Shown: positions 1 to 5,325 of the stretch, one piece after another
Numbering within the stretch: the stretch's first letter is position 1
Layout of the letters: the number at the start of each line of letters is the position of its first letter
From: Candidatus Thorarchaeota archaeon
Lineage (GTDB): Archaea; Asgardarchaeota; Thorarchaeia; Thorarchaeales; Thorarchaeaceae
Assembly: GCA_016840965.1 (NCBI GenBank)
Contig: JAEORI010000361.1
Location: 1 to 5,325, forward strand
DNA: 5,325 nt
Direction: 5' to 3'
Made by a program: the position numbers and the translations under genes
The notes under the pieces: generated by a model
What the model was told of the DNA's origin: nothing
What the model saw: the letters and a program-made list of their open reading frames with translations, nothing else
Databases searched by the model: none

Positions 1-240
1 CTCTGTTTTTGGAGCTTCGATTTGTTTCAATACAACTCTGGCTCCTCGCTCAGTGAGATGTCTGTAGAATCTCATAGCATGGTTAAACTCTTCTTGGTAT
101 TGTATTTCCATCCAATGAGCCATGCCTTTGAGGTTTTGACTTTCAAACCAGCTTCCCATTGAGAGGTAGATGAATGCGCTATATAACTCGAAATTCAGTT
201 GGTCGTTAATCGCATCGACTAATTCTTGTTTAATCTCCAT
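1..240 (-). CDS. ftnA: Non-haem ferritin, N-terminal 80 residues (runs off window)
   Basis: This is the N-terminal half of a ferritin, the 24-subunit cage that oxidises Fe(II) and stores it as a ferric mineral in the cytoplasm. The frame is open from the ATG at 240 to the window edge. Helix A carries the LNFELYSAFIY signature and helix B carries QEEFNHAMRFY. Glu18, Glu51 and His54 match the conserved ferroxidase-centre ligands of bacterial and archaeal ferritins (Glu17, Glu50 and His53 in family numbering). The remaining ligands lie in helices C and D, outside the window. There is no heme-binding evidence, and the sequence fits FtnA-type ferritin better than bacterioferritin or Dps. The start is supported by an AGGTG Shine-Dalgarno motif at 249-253, 8 nt upstream. 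The gene is transcribed away from the large membrane protein gene. A palindrome and an AT-rich box lie just upstream, so metal- or redox-dependent control is plausible but not shown. Confidence 0.95.
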   Translation of the reverse strand, partial: MEIKQELVDAINDQLNFELYSAFIYLSMGSWFESQNLKGMAHWMEIQYQEEFNHAMRFYRHLTERGARVVLKQIEAPKTE

Positions 241-260
241 TTTCTTTACACCTATCGATC

Positions 261-277
261 AGTTGAATTTTTCAACT
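261..277. promoter_or_regulatory. Perfect 7-bp palindrome upstream of ferritin, candidate operator
   Basis: AGTTGAA-TTT-TTCAACT is a perfect inverted repeat with 7-bp arms and a 3-nt spacer. It lies 21 nt upstream of the ferritin start codon, between a candidate TATA box (281-290, minus strand) and the Shine-Dalgarno motif. A repressor bound here would cover the expected transcription start. It does not resemble the classic Fur box or the DtxR/IdeR consensus, so the regulator is unknown. A short RNA hairpin in the leader is an alternative reading, but there is no T-tract to make it a terminator. Confidence 0.45.
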
Positions 278-280
278 CTC

Positions 281-290
281 AGTTAATAAT
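281..290 (-). promoter_or_regulatory. Candidate TATA box for the ferritin gene
   Basis: Read on the minus strand this is ATTATTAACT, an AT-rich element that could bind archaeal TBP. Transcription starting about 25 nt downstream would begin near 261, giving a leader of about 20 nt that keeps the AGGTG ribosome binding site at 249-253. An alternative box is the symmetrical TTTAAA at 317-322. The assignment rests on sequence and spacing only. Confidence 0.35.
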
Positions 291-315
291 CAGTTCACAA
301 TAGCTAACTTCCTAT

Positions 316-325
316 CTTTAAACTT
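316..325. promoter_or_regulatory. Symmetrical TTTAAA element between divergent genes, candidate TATA box
   Basis: CTTTAAACTT lies near the middle of the 193-nt divergent intergenic region. Because TTTAAA (317-322) reads the same on both strands, it could act as a TATA element for the membrane protein gene (start expected near 346, leader about 90 nt), for the ferritin gene, or for both. A weaker AT-rich stretch at 378-387 would give the membrane protein gene a shorter leader. Confidence 0.3.
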
Positions 326-433
326 GCGGTAGGGCAACGACCAAGATTTTTGGCTCCCTGAATCTATCTAACGAATCCTTATTTTTGGCGAGTGGGATTG
401 TGACTTCTAATAACTACCGGAGTTAGTATCAAG

Positions 434-3157
434 ATGGCGCTACAAAATCTTACGCTACTTACGATTGTGTTTGAGTTTGTTCCACCATTAATTGTAACTC
501 TGGTGTATCTCCTCTTCTTTGGTAAAAGAAAAAGCAAATTCATTGAAGCTTTTGTTATTCTAATGTATCTAAAGACAGTAACCGTCTTTCTCATCTATAT
601 CGCATTGGCATTGCCAGAAGTTCCAGTCGGTTTTGATCCAGTTGTAGACACAAGAATACTCTCTTGGTTGCTACTCACAGACATGATTTTCCAGTTCTTT
701 ACTACACTTCAAGAGTACTTGATTTGGATTATGGTGTCATTCTTTGCTGTACTCTTTGGGATGATTGTACTTGCGGCAAAGCTTGCACTTCAAGAACCGA
801 TGAAGAAGCGGTTTAAGAATGTCATAACACGAATTATCCGACGCGAACTTGAGATTGATGAATATGCAGGACTCAAGGATCGCATTGCAAATGTCACTTT
901 CGAAGGTGTAGAACCTCAACCATTGAATCCTGAAGTTCAAAACCATGCTTGGAAAGAGGCATGGAAAGACTATCTTATCATTGGATTGGCAACAGTTGTA
1001 CCATCTATATCAGTCTACCTTGGTAGTTTGCCTGAATTCATATATGGTACTGAGCGTAACTTCTACGTTGTTAACATTCTCATTTTTCTAACTTGGATTT
1101 ACAGGTTCGGTTATCCTGCATCCAACCGAATCGCGAAAGGTGCTGGTCTTCGTCTGGGTAACCGAGACATTGGTGGAGAAATGATGCGTGGTGTACTTGG
1201 CTGGTTCTTCAGACTTAATATCATAATTTCTCTAGGTGTTATTGGAGTACAAGCTTACCAAGCATTCACTTCTGGTACTGTGAATATTGTAGATGTTCTA
1301 ATTACATACTATACTCTCGGTTTAATATCAGCTGTACCACCAATCATCTTTGCAATCCTTATGCTTCCGTTAGTCGAAAACTTTGCCATTATACTCTATA
1401 AGAAGACATTTGATGCAATTTATCAAACCAAATCAAGAATCTCTGGGTATAATTTTGGGCGTGCTATCAAGAACCTAGTTTCCAGCATCGGAACAGGCTT
1501 GGTAGTTGCAGGAGTTTATGCTGCAGCAATCTTCGTGACTACATTGAATTATGCAGTTGAACATGGGCTCTTTCTTATTTTTCCACAGAATATTGACAAC
1601 GAATACATACTAAACGCATTGATCGAACCCGCGAATAATGGTGAGATGATTGCGGAAGTTATCTGGCTACTTCTGATTTTAGCAATACCTTTTGTAATGA
1701 TGATAGTTTTAGGGATTTTTTCTCGCTTCGTGCGAGAACGAACTAAAGGAGGAGCTGAGGCATTCGCTCTATTCTCTGGAATAACTTTGTCTGTGGCAAC
1801 TTATTATCTATTACCTAGTCTGGATTATATAATTGAGTTCAGATCCACTCCCGCAGAGTACGCTGGAGAACTCTTCTTCAGACTAAGGCCAGTGCTAACC
1901 CTACCTGCAGCAGAAATGTGGTTGGCACGTTTTGCGTTTCAATTTATAGTCAACTTGCCAATCATTGTGTTCAGCACTCTCTTCATTCTCTATTTCTTTG
2001 AGTATCGAGAGAGTTGGAGAAAATCGATTGGAGAAACATCGGGTTCGCTCTTAAATGTCCGAAAACATGACCTAATTCAAGCCTTTGCAATGTTCTTTGG
2101 AGGACTTCTTGTTGCGGTTCTAGGGGTGTGGGCAATTTCCATTTTTGTTGCTAATCCATTACTAGTTAATGACTTACTTCAAGGTTTACTCATTAAGATT
2201 GGCAAACCTGATGGCTTAGAAGGCGTTCTACCTCCGTCAGTTGATTTCTTAGTCCCAAGATGGATTGATCCAACTGCGGATCCATTTGGATGGTTCGTGA
2301 TATTTACTGAACATAATATGGTTCGAACACTATTGATGTTAGTAATTGGTCCAATATTCTGGTCAGCTATCTTATGGTATTGGGGAGTAAATAAGACTGA
2401 GTCTGAACAGCGGATTGGTACATGGAGCATAGTAGCCCTGGTTGCAGGCGCAATACTTACCTATGTTTGGACAATGAATGATGCATCCAGCCTATATAAT
2501 CCAAGTGACCCAATTTGGGGCTTTGCTGCTCAATTAGGGCTCAGAGCGATAGTCGTCTTTGGAGTCATGTTTCTACTCTTTGGACTGATTGCTCTTTTGA
2601 AAAACCGCAGGGGCAGAGGATTTGGTGCATGGTGGTTTCCACTCTTTATCACAATGTTTGCTATTGAGTACTTTGTCTATGATGATCAGTTCACATTAAT
2701 CGCACTTACTATACTTCCATTCCTCATCACAGTTGGATACAAGATGATTGGCAGAAGTAGAGATGAAGATTTCAAAATTACCTACATTAAATTTAGTTTG
2801 ATGTCAGTCACAATCGCTGAGGTTCTATCAACAGCTCTGACGATAGGAGGAATTGCAATCATTGAGTTCTCGTGGGGTCTTGATGTATGGAGTTTCCTTG
2901 CAAGCATCATTCCTCATGCTGTTATTGAAATACCTACTTTCTTAATTGCTGCTGGCGCATCTATCAGAATCGCTAAAGATCTTTGGCCTACCATTGAGTC
3001 ACAAGATTGGGTATCAGTACCTTCTAAGACACGTGCACTTCTCGGAGATCAGAGAACTTGGCGAACATATTTGCTTATAGTTTTCTTCCTTGTACTTGCT
3101 GCCCTGATTGAAGCTTTTGTGACTCCAATTATTTATTGGATGGTATACTCCCCTTAG
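434..3157 (+). CDS. Large polytopic membrane protein with C-terminal SpoIIM-like (DUF95) module
   Basis: This 907-residue integral membrane protein has about 20 hydrophobic segments by eye, for example 9-29, 38-60, 76-92, 96-117, 180-198, 258-280, 350-370, 405-428, 500-522, 545-575, 625-650, 695-722, 783-811 and 878-905. A charged loop at about 118-178, rich in Lys, Arg and Glu, is the longest soluble stretch and is probably cytosolic. The last ~125 residues resemble SpoIIM/DUF95 proteins: PHAVIEIP at 827-834, followed by a hydrophobic segment ending in an Arg-containing loop, and near the end ALIEAFVTP at 890-898. SpoIIM family proteins are usually only about 170-350 residues, so the N-terminal ~780 residues are extra and I do not recognise them. 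No nucleotide-binding, protease or transporter motif was seen. The start is supported by GGAG at 419-422, 11 nt upstream. The stop is TAG. The substrate and role are unknown; involvement in envelope remodelling or transport is only a guess from the family. Confidence 0.85.
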   Translation: MALQNLTLLTIVFEFVPPLIVTLVYLLFFGKRKSKFIEAFVILMYLKTVTVFLIYIALALPEVPVGFDPVVDTRILSWLLLTDMIFQFFTTLQEYLIWIMVSFFAVLFGMIVLAAKLALQEPMKKRFKNVITRIIRRELEIDEYAGLKDRIANVTFEGVEPQPLNPEVQNHAWKEAWKDYLIIGLATVVPSISVYLGSLPEFIYGTERNFYVVNILIFLTWIYRFGYPASNRIAKGAGLRLGNRDIGGEMMRGVLGWFFRLNIIISLGVIGVQAYQAFTSGTVNIVDVLITYYTLGLISAVPPIIFAILMLPLVENFAIILYKKTFDAIYQTKSRISGYNFGRAIKNLVSSIGTGLVVAGVYAAAIFVTTLNYAVEHGLFLIFPQNIDNEYILNALIEPANNGEMIAEVIWLLLILAIPFVMMIVLGIFSRFVRERTKGGAEAFALFSGITLSVATYYLLPSLDYIIEFRSTPAEYAGELFFRLRPVLTLPAAEMWLARFAFQFIVNLPIIVFSTLFILYFFEYRESWRKSIGETSGSLLNVRKHDLIQAFAMFFGGLLVAVLGVWAISIFVANPLLVNDLLQGLLIKIGKPDGLEGVLPPSVDFLVPRWIDPTADPFGWFVIFTEHNMVRTLLMLVIGPIFWSAILWYWGVNKTESEQRIGTWSIVALVAGAILTYVWTMNDASSLYNPSDPIWGFAAQLGLRAIVVFGVMFLLFGLIALLKNRRGRGFGAWWFPLFITMFAIEYFVYDDQFTLIALTILPFLITVGYKMIGRSRDEDFKITYIKFSLMSVTIAEVLSTALTIGGIAIIEFSWGLDVWSFLASIIPHAVIEIPTFLIAAGASIRIAKDLWPTIESQDWVSVPSKTRALLGDQRTWRTYLLIVFFLVLAALIEAFVTPIIYWMVYSP

Positions 3158-3158
3158 C

Positions 3159-3195
3159 AAAAAGAATGCTGAGTGTAAGAATATGGAAGTGAAAA
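3159..3195 (-). terminator. Possible T-rich terminator of the 132-residue protein gene
   Basis: Just after the TAG stop at 3202-3204, the minus strand carries TTTT (3192-3195) and TTTTT (3159-3163). Archaeal RNA polymerase can terminate on such T-tracts without a hairpin, and none is seen here. The two convergent genes are separated by only 44 nt. Confidence 0.3.
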
Positions 3196-3201
3196 CTAAG
3201 T

Positions 3202-3600
3202 CTATTCAAGCTGAGGTTTTAGTTTTTCATGGAAAAACTTGATTCCTGCAAGGTGAGCTTCATAGGTGCTGTTGAATAGATCATAGGATATTCCTGTGAC
3301 AGGAATTGCATTTCGAATCATCACACAATCCCTTTTGTCAATCCCAAAGTTCACCTCAACTAAAGTCGCATTGGATTTGAGTAACTTCTCGTATACGGTT
3401 TTCCTGTTTTTTGTGGGGACCTCAGAGAGATCCATTAAGCGAGTAGTGAGTGTTATCCAATTTGTTCCTGGAAAGACTTCAATGACATCTGCCTCAGTAG
3501 GTCCATAGGGGTATAGACTGAAGGTTTTCCTACCATGCTCTTCAAAATTAATCTCCAGACGTTTAAGATACTCTTTAGCAATGAACCAAGTCGTGCTCAT
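3202..3600 (-). CDS. YbjN / type III secretion chaperone-like small protein
   Basis: This 132-residue soluble protein has no signal peptide or membrane segment. The order of elements fits the YbjN / CesT-like fold: an N-terminal helix (about 3-20, IAKEYLKRLEI), strands in 24-55 (including WITLTTRLMDL at 48-58), a helix with YEKLLKSNATL at 70-80, the strands VEVNFGID and CVMIRNAIP (81-100), and a C-terminal helix (about 107-128) with an aromatic and charged pattern. 'LLKSN' followed by a 'v.f.id' strand is typical of that superfamily. Members act as chaperone-like or sensory regulators in bacteria; in archaea their role is mostly undefined, so no function is assigned. The ATG at 3600 is preceded by AGGAAAG (3608-3614) at 7 nt. 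The gene converges on the membrane protein gene and lies 208 nt downstream of the oxidoreductase on the same strand, which is far enough to suggest its own promoter. The stop is TAG. Confidence 0.7.
   Translation of the reverse strand: MSTTWFIAKEYLKRLEINFEEHGRKTFSLYPYGPTEADVIEVFPGTNWITLTTRLMDLSEVPTKNRKTVYEKLLKSNATLVEVNFGIDKRDCVMIRNAIPVTGISYDLFNSTYEAHLAGIKFFHEKLKPQLE
3217..3227 (+). terminator. Possible T-rich terminator of the membrane protein gene
   Basis: The first T-runs on the plus strand after the membrane gene's stop are TTTT at 3217-3220 and TTTTT at 3223-3227, about 60 nt past the stop and inside the 3' end of the convergent gene. The two transcripts would therefore overlap at their ends. 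No hairpin precedes the runs, so this is a weak call. Confidence 0.25.
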
Positions 3601-3808
3601 CTATAATCTTTCCTGCCTGAGGACTCTCCTCTCTTCTCTATTTGTTTCCGCAGTTTGCCTGAACCAATTATGCACAATTACTAGTAAAAGTCTTCGCTTT
3701 TTTTACATGGTTGTAATAGAACGCATTACACGAGAATATCAAATGGACTTAGCTGTAGGAAAGAACAAAGTTAAGTTCTTACTGATATTTTTTCAAGATT
3801 GGCTTCAT
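3601..3808. other. Intergenic gap between the two minus-strand genes
   Basis: This 208-nt stretch separates the oxidoreductase stop from the start of the 132-residue protein gene. It contains a 7-T run (3698-3704) on the plus strand and, on the minus strand, a purine-rich leader with AGGAAAG close to the downstream start. I see no convincing TATA box, hairpin terminator or small gene. The plus-strand open frame that crosses it has no recognisable protein features. Confidence 0.5.
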
Positions 3809-4711
3809 CTAAACATGGGTTACAGTAATTACTACATTCCCCTTTTTATGTCCTTGATCTACATAGGCATGAGCCTCAATTATTTTTTCCAAAGGATATT
3901 GTCTATCAATGACTGGCTTGAGCTTTCCATCCTCAATAAGACCTCTTAGGAATACTAGACTCTCAGCATTTTCTTTTGTTGAGAATCTAGTAGATAGAAA
4001 GATTCCATTCTCTTTTAGAAGTCCCTTACATTGTGATGAAGAAATCTTTCTTACTGCGTCAAAGATGACATCATAGGTTTCACCGCTCTGGGTAAAATCC
4101 TCCTTTGTGTAATCAACCACCCAATCAGCTCCGAGCTCTTCAACCCATTCTAGATTCGAAGTACTGCATACACCTGTGACATCAGCTCCCCAGTACTTTG
4201 CTAGCTGCAGAGCATACGTACCAACACTTCCTGAAGCTCCATAGACAAGGACTTTTTGTCCTGGTTGAATGTTACCTCTTCGAAGAATGTCATAGGCAGT
4301 ATGTCCACCAATAGGAACCGCTGCTGCTGCTTCAAATGTCATGTTCTTAGGCTTTATTGCCACCATTGCATCTTCTGCTAGACAAATGTACTCAGCGTTC
4401 GCTCCCCCCTTCACGCCAGTTGAGCCAAAGATCTGGTCACCTGGATTGAATAACTTCACGTCTTCCCCGACTGCTTCAATCTCGCCAGCAAACTCATGAC
4501 CTAGTATCTTACCCTTTCCGAGTCCGCCCATGAAGAGACCAAACACCAATCTGACAGGGAATTTCATTCTTCGAAGAAATGCATCCCCAAATGTTACAGT
4601 TGTTGCATAAATCTTCACTAAGATTTCGTTTGCTTTTGGTGTTGGCTTTTCAACATCTATGACTTGAAGTCCTTCCGGGGATCCATATTTTGTGACTACA
4701 GCCGCCTTCAT
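3809..4711 (-). CDS. MDR-family NAD(P)H quinone oxidoreductase / alcohol dehydrogenase (zinc-free), internally short
   Basis: This 300-residue cytoplasmic medium-chain dehydrogenase/reductase probably uses NADPH to reduce quinones, enones or aldehydes; the exact substrate cannot be read from sequence. The GroES-like catalytic domain covers about 1-125, with GHEFAGEIEAVG at 71-82 and the NPGDQIFG turn at 89-96. The Rossmann domain starts near 150 with the coenzyme motif GASGSVG at 158-164, then VTGVCSTSN at 178-186, DVIFDAV at 214-220 and KLKPVID at 263-269. Catalytic and structural zinc cysteines are absent (the only cysteines are 110, 182 and 228), as in quinone oxidoreductase-type MDR enzymes. 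Relatives are usually about 315-335 residues. Here the stretch between FLST (238-241) and ENAESL (247-252) appears to lack some 25-30 residues, and Arg221 replaces a usual Gly. The ATG at 4711 has GAGG at 4721-4724, 9 nt upstream. The stop is TAG. The gene is divergent from the carboxylesterase. Confidence 0.9.
   Translation of the reverse strand: MKAAVVTKYGSPEGLQVIDVEKPTPKANEILVKIYATTVTFGDAFLRRMKFPVRLVFGLFMGGLGKGKILGHEFAGEIEAVGEDVKLFNPGDQIFGSTGVKGGANAEYICLAEDAMVAIKPKNMTFEAAAAVPIGGHTAYDILRRGNIQPGQKVLVYGASGSVGTYALQLAKYWGADVTGVCSTSNLEWVEELGADWVVDYTKEDFTQSGETYDVIFDAVRKISSSQCKGLLKENGIFLSTRFSTKENAESLVFLRGLIEDGKLKPVIDRQYPLEKIIEAHAYVDQGHKKGNVVITVTHV
3953..3992. repeat. Imperfect inverted repeat inside the oxidoreductase gene
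   Basis: TACTAGACTCTC (3953-3964) and GAGAATCTAGTA (3981-3992) are 12-bp arms matching at 11 of 12 positions around a 16-nt loop. The right arm encodes the point where the protein seems to lack residues found in relatives. The repeat could be a hairpin that promoted an in-frame deletion, or could be chance. Confidence 0.5.
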
Positions 4712-4749
4712 GACTCATTTCCTCAAAGACTAATCATCACATTCAGAAC

Positions 4750-4797
4750 ACCCCATCGTTAAAAATTGTTATTTAAGAAAGACAATTATCATGGGGT
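4750..4797. promoter_or_regulatory. Nested inverted repeats around the divergent promoter, candidate operators
   Basis: The outer pair is ACCCCAT (4750-4756) with ATGGGGT (4791-4797). The inner pair is AATTGT (4764-4769) with ACAATT (4782-4787). Both are perfect and nearly concentric (centres 4773.5 and 4775.5), and they bracket the AT-rich box at 4768-4777. A dimeric regulator bound here could control the oxidoreductase, and perhaps also the divergent esterase. The regulator is unknown and none is encoded in the window. Confidence 0.45.
4768..4777 (-). promoter_or_regulatory. Candidate TATA box for the oxidoreductase gene
   Basis: The minus strand reads CTTAAATAAC, a good match to archaeal TATA elements. 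Initiation about 25 nt downstream would fall near 4747, giving a leader of about 35 nt that includes the GAGG ribosome binding site (4721-4724). On the plus strand the same bases read GTTATTTAAG and could also serve the esterase gene, with a start near 4800. Confidence 0.45.
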
Positions 4798-4829
4798 CAA
4801 TATCGTATCATCAATGAAATAGCTACTGT

Positions 4830-4834
4830 AGGTG
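4830..4834 (+). promoter_or_regulatory. AGGTG ribosome binding site favouring a GTG start for the esterase
   Basis: AGGTG lies 7 nt before the GTG at 4842 but 19 nt before the ATG at 4854, which has no other Shine-Dalgarno motif close by. The same AGGTG motif precedes the ferritin start at 8 nt. The next in-frame stop upstream is TGA at 4815-4817, so no longer start is available beyond this site. Confidence 0.5.
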
Positions 4835-4841
4835 TGTAACT

Positions 4842-5325
4842 GTGTCACTAATAATGAAATTAGCTTTCATATTCTCACCTTTCATTAGATTGGGTAACTC
4901 AATGAAAAGAGCTATTTCTCCATCAATCAAACGTTATTTCGCACCAAAGCCATCTGACCACACTTATGTGGTCGGTGACTGGAAGAATGAAGCAATTGTC
5001 CAAACAAAGTACGGTCAAGTTTCTGGTTATTCTGACAAAGGCACATGGTGTTGGAAGGGAATTCCCTACGCTACTCCTCCAGTAGAAAAATTACGGTGGA
5101 AAGCACCACTCGATCCTGTTCCATGGCTAGGGATTCGTAGGACAAGGAAATTTGGCAACTCTGCGGCGCAAGTCATGCTTATTCTAGGACCTTTGGGTTC
5201 AGAAGACTGTCTCTATCTCAATATATGGCGTCCTAGAACCTCAGAAACCGAGTTGCCTGTCTACCTGTATATTCACGGAGGCGGGAATTCTATTGGATCC
5301 GCTGCCACATCATCCTACTTTGGAA
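4842..5325 (+). CDS. Type B carboxylesterase, N-terminal part (runs off window)
   Basis: This is the N-terminal ~161 residues of an alpha/beta-hydrolase of the carboxylesterase type B family (COesterase; relatives include p-nitrobenzyl esterase and acetylcholinesterase), which hydrolyses carboxylic esters. Counting from GTG 4842, the hallmarks come in family order: WKGIPYATPP (71-80), LRWKAP (84-89), GSEDCLYLNIW (119-129), and the oxyanion-hole HGGG at 145-148 followed by GS. The catalytic Ser, Glu/Asp and His lie beyond the window. About 50 residues precede the usual domain start; they are basic and mildly hydrophobic but not a clear signal peptide. The Cys of SEDCL (123) is present, but its usual disulphide partner position (in the segment GNSAAQ, 105-110) has Ala, which suggests a cytoplasmic enzyme. 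The position after HGGG is Asn rather than the usual Phe. ATG 4854 is the alternative start. The gene is divergent from the oxidoreductase. Confidence 0.9.
   Translation, partial: MSLIMKLAFIFSPFIRLGNSMKRAISPSIKRYFAPKPSDHTYVVGDWKNEAIVQTKYGQVSGYSDKGTWCWKGIPYATPPVEKLRWKAPLDPVPWLGIRRTRKFGNSAAQVMLILGPLGSEDCLYLNIWRPRTSETELPVYLYIHGGGNSIGSAATSSYFG

Noticed and set aside
379..946. Short minus-strand open frames opposite the start of the membrane protein gene
   Set aside because: They are antisense to a long gene with continuous hydrophobic segments and show no family features.
3296..3508. Plus-strand open frame opposite the YbjN-like gene
   Set aside because: It lies wholly within the minus-strand gene, whose protein has a coherent fold pattern and a ribosome binding site; the plus-strand translation has neither.
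3684..3706. GTAAAA/TTTTAC inverted repeat followed by a T-run, considered as a terminator
   Set aside because: The stem is only six A/T-rich pairs, the T-run faces the plus strand where no gene ends, and it does not serve either minus-strand gene.
3581..3949. Plus-strand open frame of 122 codons crossing the gap between the two minus-strand genes
   Set aside because: It overlaps the start of one real gene and the 3' end of another on the opposite strand, shows no recognisable domain, and has no good ribosome binding site. It is better explained as a shadow of the minus-strand genes.
3809..4711. Zinc-dependent alcohol dehydrogenase
   Set aside because: The cysteine ligands for catalytic and structural zinc are missing; the family match is to the zinc-free quinone oxidoreductase branch.
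4765..4800. Bacterial-type promoter for the oxidoreductase (TTGACC then TAAATA on the minus strand)
   Set aside because: The spacing is 19 nt, longer than usual, and the TAAATA part coincides with the better-supported TATA-like box. It is not enough to call the organism bacterial.

Overview
The window most likely comes from an archaeal chromosome of moderate to low GC (about 40% by eye). The support is moderate: AT-rich boxes resembling archaeal TATA elements lie upstream of several starts, Shine-Dalgarno motifs of the GGAG/GAGG/AGGTG type sit 7-11 nt before starts, and the protein families (ferritin close to archaeal/thermophile ferritins, a SpoIIM-like polytopic membrane protein, a YbjN-like small protein) are common in archaea. 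A bacterial origin cannot be excluded from 5.3 kb, and no rRNA, tRNA or informational gene fixes the lineage.

Layout. (1) 1-240, minus: N-terminal 80 residues of a non-haem ferritin, running off the left edge. (2) 241-433: divergent intergenic region with a perfect 7-bp palindrome just upstream of the ferritin gene and a central TTTAAA that could serve either direction. (3) 434-3157, plus: a 907-residue protein with roughly 20 membrane segments whose last ~125 residues resemble the SpoIIM (DUF95) family; the rest is unrecognised. (4) 3202-3600, minus: a 132-residue soluble protein of YbjN / type III secretion chaperone-like type, convergent with the membrane gene. (5) 3809-4711, minus: a zinc-free MDR-family NAD(P)H quinone oxidoreductase / alcohol dehydrogenase that looks internally shortened. 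(6) 4712-4841: divergent intergenic region with two nested inverted repeats around the likely TATA box. (7) 4842 (or 4854) to the right edge, plus: N-terminal part of a type B carboxylesterase.

Nothing here forms an obvious multigene operon. There are two divergent pairs (ferritin/membrane protein and oxidoreductase/esterase) and one convergent pair. The oxidoreductase and esterase share an intergenic region with operator-like symmetry and may be co-regulated, for example in handling lipophilic carbonyls, quinones or esters. That is inference from arrangement only. No mobile element, CRISPR array, RNA gene or defence system was seen.
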